Shown here one piece after another: positions 6,966 to 8,437 of a stretch of DNA of 8,437 nucleotides (positions are counted from its first letter, which is position 1; the number at the start of each line of letters is the position of its first letter). Under the pieces are notes generated by a model. That model did not search any database. It saw only the letters and a list, made by a program, of their open reading frames with translations, and was not told the DNA's origin. The DNA is from an uncultured Flavobacteriales bacterium (GTDB lineage: Bacteria > Bacteroidota > Bacteroidia > Palsa-965), in contig CALJIF010000125.1 in the NCBI GenBank assembly GCA_937974275.1, positions 1 to 8,437 of the forward strand. The letters run 5' to 3'. The position numbers and the translations under genes are program-made.

Positions 6966-6988
6966 CAATAATAGTTTTACTATCATTG
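6966..6988. promoter_or_regulatory. Candidate TetR-family operator (23-bp palindrome)
   Basis: The arms are CAATAATAGT (6966-6975) and ACTATCATTG (6979-6988) around a TTT spacer. The reverse complement of the right arm is CAATGATAGT, so 9 of 10 positions pair. The size and symmetry suit a dimeric TetR-family repressor. The site lies 38 bp upstream of the regulator start and 13 bp upstream of the candidate -7 element, where a bound protein would block RNA polymerase. A further AATAGT half-site follows at 6991-6996. Confidence 0.55.
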
Positions 6989-7075
6989 TTAATAGTTGTT
7001 AAGTAGTTGATTATCAAGCATAATTTATAAATCGAGAGCCGACTTTACCTCGAATTTCGTTTTAGCAACCTAAAC

Positions 7076-7091
7076 TTAACAGGTCATTAAC
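7076..7091 (+). promoter_or_regulatory. Candidate response-regulator binding site (11-bp direct repeat)
   Basis: TTAAC occurs at 7076-7080 and 7087-7091, separated by 6 bp, giving the 11-bp repeat spacing typical of OmpR/PhoB-family sites. A weaker third half-site, GCAAC, lies one further period upstream at 7065-7069. The proximal TTAAC sits 21 bp before the -7 octamer at 7113, roughly the -33 position. Autoregulation by the downstream response regulator is inferred. Confidence 0.35.
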
Positions 7092-7112
7092 CTTAAGCAT
7101 ACACGCCACTTT

Positions 7113-7120
7113 TACTTTCG
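7113..7120 (+). promoter_or_regulatory. Candidate -7 promoter element of the response-regulator gene
   Basis: TACTTTCG differs at one position from the Bacteroidota -7 consensus TAnnTTTG and is identical to the octamer upstream of the PhnA-like gene (7901-7908). It lies 9 bp before the ATG, so the leader would be only a few bases. No Shine-Dalgarno sequence is present. Confidence 0.4.
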
Positions 7121-7129
7121 TTCCCGATC

Positions 7130-7831
7130 ATGAGTGAAGTTAACGGGATAGCAGCAGAGAAGTACCGCGTATTACTGGTAGATGACGATGAACACATTTT
7201 GTTGTCGTTGAAAAGTGTGCTTGAAAATGTCGGTTACCATGTGAACTGTGCAGACAGTGGCAAAGAATGTCTGGAAATTGCTAAAAAATTCCAGCCGCAT
7301 TTGATTGTGCTTGATGTGATCATGCCGGGCATGGATGGAATTGAAACATGCCAGGAATTGCGCCAAGTACCCACACTCAACAAAACACTGATTGCCTTCT
7401 ACACCGCACGTAACGAAGATTATACGCAGATCGCTGCATTCTCTGCCGGTGCTGATGACTATATCATCAAACCAATTAAAGCAAATGTATTGTTGTTGCG
7501 CATTGCGGCATTATTAAAGCGTCACAAATCAAAAGAACAAAGTAAAAATCTTACTGTTGGCTCTATCAAAATTGATCGTGAACGTTACATTGTTTTTAAT
7601 GGCAACAAAGAAGTTGTTCTTCCGCGTAAGGAATTTGAATTATTAGCATTGTTGTTAACCGCTCCACGCAAAGTATTCACGCGTAACGAAATCTACCAGG
7701 AAATCTGGGGTGGTGAATTCGGTGAAAAGAACAGAACCATTGATGTGCATGTACGCAAGCTCCGTGAAAAAATCGGCGATCAGTACATTAAAACAATTAA
7801 AGGCGTTGGATATAGTTTTGAAAACGTCTAA
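7130..7831 (+). CDS. OmpR/PhoB-family response regulator
   Basis: This 233-residue two-component transcription factor has an N-terminal receiver domain (about 12-128) with all key residues: acidic pocket D18-D19-D20, phospho-acceptor D62 in IVLDVIMPGMDG, T92 in FYTAR and K114 in IIKPI. A short linker leads to a winged-helix DNA-binding domain (about 140-231) with the usual recognition-helix pattern (NRTIDVHVRKLREKIG) and the C-terminal hairpin IKTIKGVGYSF. The length is standard for the family. The ATG at 7130 is the only plausible start before the first receiver strand. No histidine kinase gene is visible, so within this window it is an orphan. It is transcribed away from the export operon from a shared ~200-bp intergenic region, so cross-regulation is possible but unproven. 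Confidence 0.95.
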   Translation: MSEVNGIAAEKYRVLLVDDDEHILLSLKSVLENVGYHVNCADSGKECLEIAKKFQPHLIVLDVIMPGMDGIETCQELRQVPTLNKTLIAFYTARNEDYTQIAAFSAGADDYIIKPIKANVLLLRIAALLKRHKSKEQSKNLTVGSIKIDRERYIVFNGNKEVVLPRKEFELLALLLTAPRKVFTRNEIYQEIWGGEFGEKNRTIDVHVRKLREKIGDQYIKTIKGVGYSFENV

Positions 7832-7851
7832 GTGCTTTAATATTCATCTTT

Positions 7852-7869
7852 AACTGACAGCAATCAGTT
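7852..7869 (+). terminator. Weak stem-loop after the response-regulator gene
   Basis: AACTGA (7852-7857) and TCAGTT (7864-7869) form a 6-bp stem with a 6-base loop, 20 bp after the response-regulator stop. The stem is short and AT-rich with no following T-tract, so a terminator role is only tentative. Confidence 0.2.
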
Positions 7870-7900
7870 TCACGCGTCACTATTTCTCAAAACTTACCGC

Positions 7901-7908
7901 TACTTTCG
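7901..7908 (+). promoter_or_regulatory. Candidate -7 promoter element of the PhnA-like gene
   Basis: TACTTTCG is the same octamer as at 7113-7120 and is one mismatch from TAnnTTTG. It lies 25 bp upstream of the ATG at 7934, leaving room for a leader of about 20 bases. The -33 element is not convincing. Its presence suggests the PhnA-like gene has its own promoter rather than depending on read-through. Confidence 0.4.
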
Positions 7909-7933
7909 GGCTTTAATTAAATCCTGAAAGTAC

Positions 7934-8437
7934 ATGAGCGTTCACTCCCCCGTTATTGAGCGCAACAGCGGTACCTGCGAGTTGTGTAACTCCGAACCGG
8001 CAACTGTTGCCTATTTAGTTTCTCCCAAGACAGAGGAAATCCCCTCGAATCAGGTTGCACTATGCAACACCTGCTTTTCGAAGATTGATGATCCCGCAGA
8101 AATATTTCACTGGCGTTGTTTGGAAGGCAGCATCTGGAATCCGGAACCTGCAGTACAAGCGTTGTCGTATCGCATTTTAAAATCATTGGAAAAAGAACAA
8201 TGGGCCGCTGATGCCATGAGCGCTGTTGATATTGATGAATCCGTTATTGACTGGGCCGTAAGCGCATTTAACAAACCTGAAATTCATGTGGACGCATTTG
8301 GAGTGCCTTTAGAAACCGGCGACTCGGTTGTATTAACGCAGGCGCTCAATGTCAAAGGCACGAACTTCACGGCATCAAAAGGAACGGTGGTTAAGCGTAT
8401 TAAGTTGGTAGCAGATAATCCGGAACACATTGAAGGT
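7934..8437 (+). CDS. PhnA/YjdM-like zinc-ribbon protein, 3' end missing
   Basis: ATG at 7934 opens a frame that runs off the right edge with 168 codons read. The C-terminal part carries the PhnA-domain signature: D120-A-F-G-V-P-L-E-T-G-D-S-V-V-L, then LNVKG near 138-142, then KGTVVKRIKLV (149-159). This small SH3-like beta fold probably needs only some 15-20 more residues. The N-terminus has a four-cysteine zinc ribbon, C15-x2-C18 and C44-x2-C47, followed by a region rich in Trp and acidic residues (H59-W-R-C62, W68, W90, W107). Despite the family name, a direct role in phosphonate breakdown is not established, and no phosphonate genes are visible here. It follows the response regulator by 102 bp and has its own candidate -7 element. 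Confidence 0.85.
   Translation, partial: MSVHSPVIERNSGTCELCNSEPATVAYLVSPKTEEIPSNQVALCNTCFSKIDDPAEIFHWRCLEGSIWNPEPAVQALSYRILKSLEKEQWAADAMSAVDIDESVIDWAVSAFNKPEIHVDAFGVPLETGDSVVLTQALNVKGTNFTASKGTVVKRIKLVADNPEHIEG

Noticed and set aside
6928..7017. Upstream ATG for the TetR-type regulator, adding 30 residues
   Set aside because: The added stretch lacks family character and contains the candidate -7 element and the palindrome.
7953..8186. 77-codon minus-strand frame at the right
   Set aside because: It is antisense to the PhnA-like gene, whose Cys pairs and PhnA domain make the plus strand clearly coding.

Overview
The window looks like a chromosomal segment from a member of the Bacteroidota. 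Evidence for this is the moderately AT-rich DNA, start codons without Shine-Dalgarno sequences, upstream octamers close to the Bacteroidota -7 element (TAnnTTTG), signal peptides ending in ...A-Q, and GTG-rich and CTTTGTG-rich intergenic repeats. Genus and species cannot be fixed from the sequence alone. No rRNA, tRNA, CRISPR array, transposase or integrase was seen.

Left part (1-796). A small, probably exported protein of unknown family is cut by the left edge and ends at 438. The 358 bp between it and the next, convergent gene hold no credible gene but are full of repeats. There is a strictly 8-bp periodic array (433-504) whose first unit supplies the stop codon of the first gene, then a 149-bp-period tandem duplication (506-645 and 655-794, 134/140 identical). 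Each copy has two potential hairpins.

Centre (797-6927, minus strand). Five genes run in one direction and are tightly packed: TetR-type regulator -> ABC exporter with fused ATPase -> HlyD-type periplasmic adaptor -> TolC-type outer-membrane channel -> alkyltransferase-like (ATL) DNA-damage protein. Spacings are 2 bp, a 4-bp ATGA overlap, a 14-bp overlap and 33 bp, so this is very probably an operon. The middle three genes form a complete tripartite, type I secretion-like machine across both membranes. The ABC ATPase is unusual: Walker A is intact, but the signature, catalytic glutamate, D-loop and H-loop residues are all substituted. The N-terminal ~180 residues sit where C39 or C39-like domains occur in peptide and protein exporters, but no catalytic Cys motif is visible. 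A 23-bp near-perfect palindrome (6966-6988) just upstream of the regulator is a good candidate operator for autoregulation.

Right part (7130-8437, plus strand). Divergent from the operon is an OmpR/PhoB-type response regulator with no partner kinase in the window. Its upstream region carries an 11-bp-spaced TTAAC direct repeat typical of OmpR/PhoB-family sites. It is followed by a PhnA/YjdM-like zinc-ribbon protein cut by the right edge. Both plus-strand genes are preceded by the identical octamer TACTTTCG.

The likeliest job of the central locus is regulated export of an unidentified substrate (small molecule, peptide or protein). The most noteworthy points are the degenerate ATPase, the operator palindrome, the ATL gene at the operon's end, and the repeat cluster at the left.
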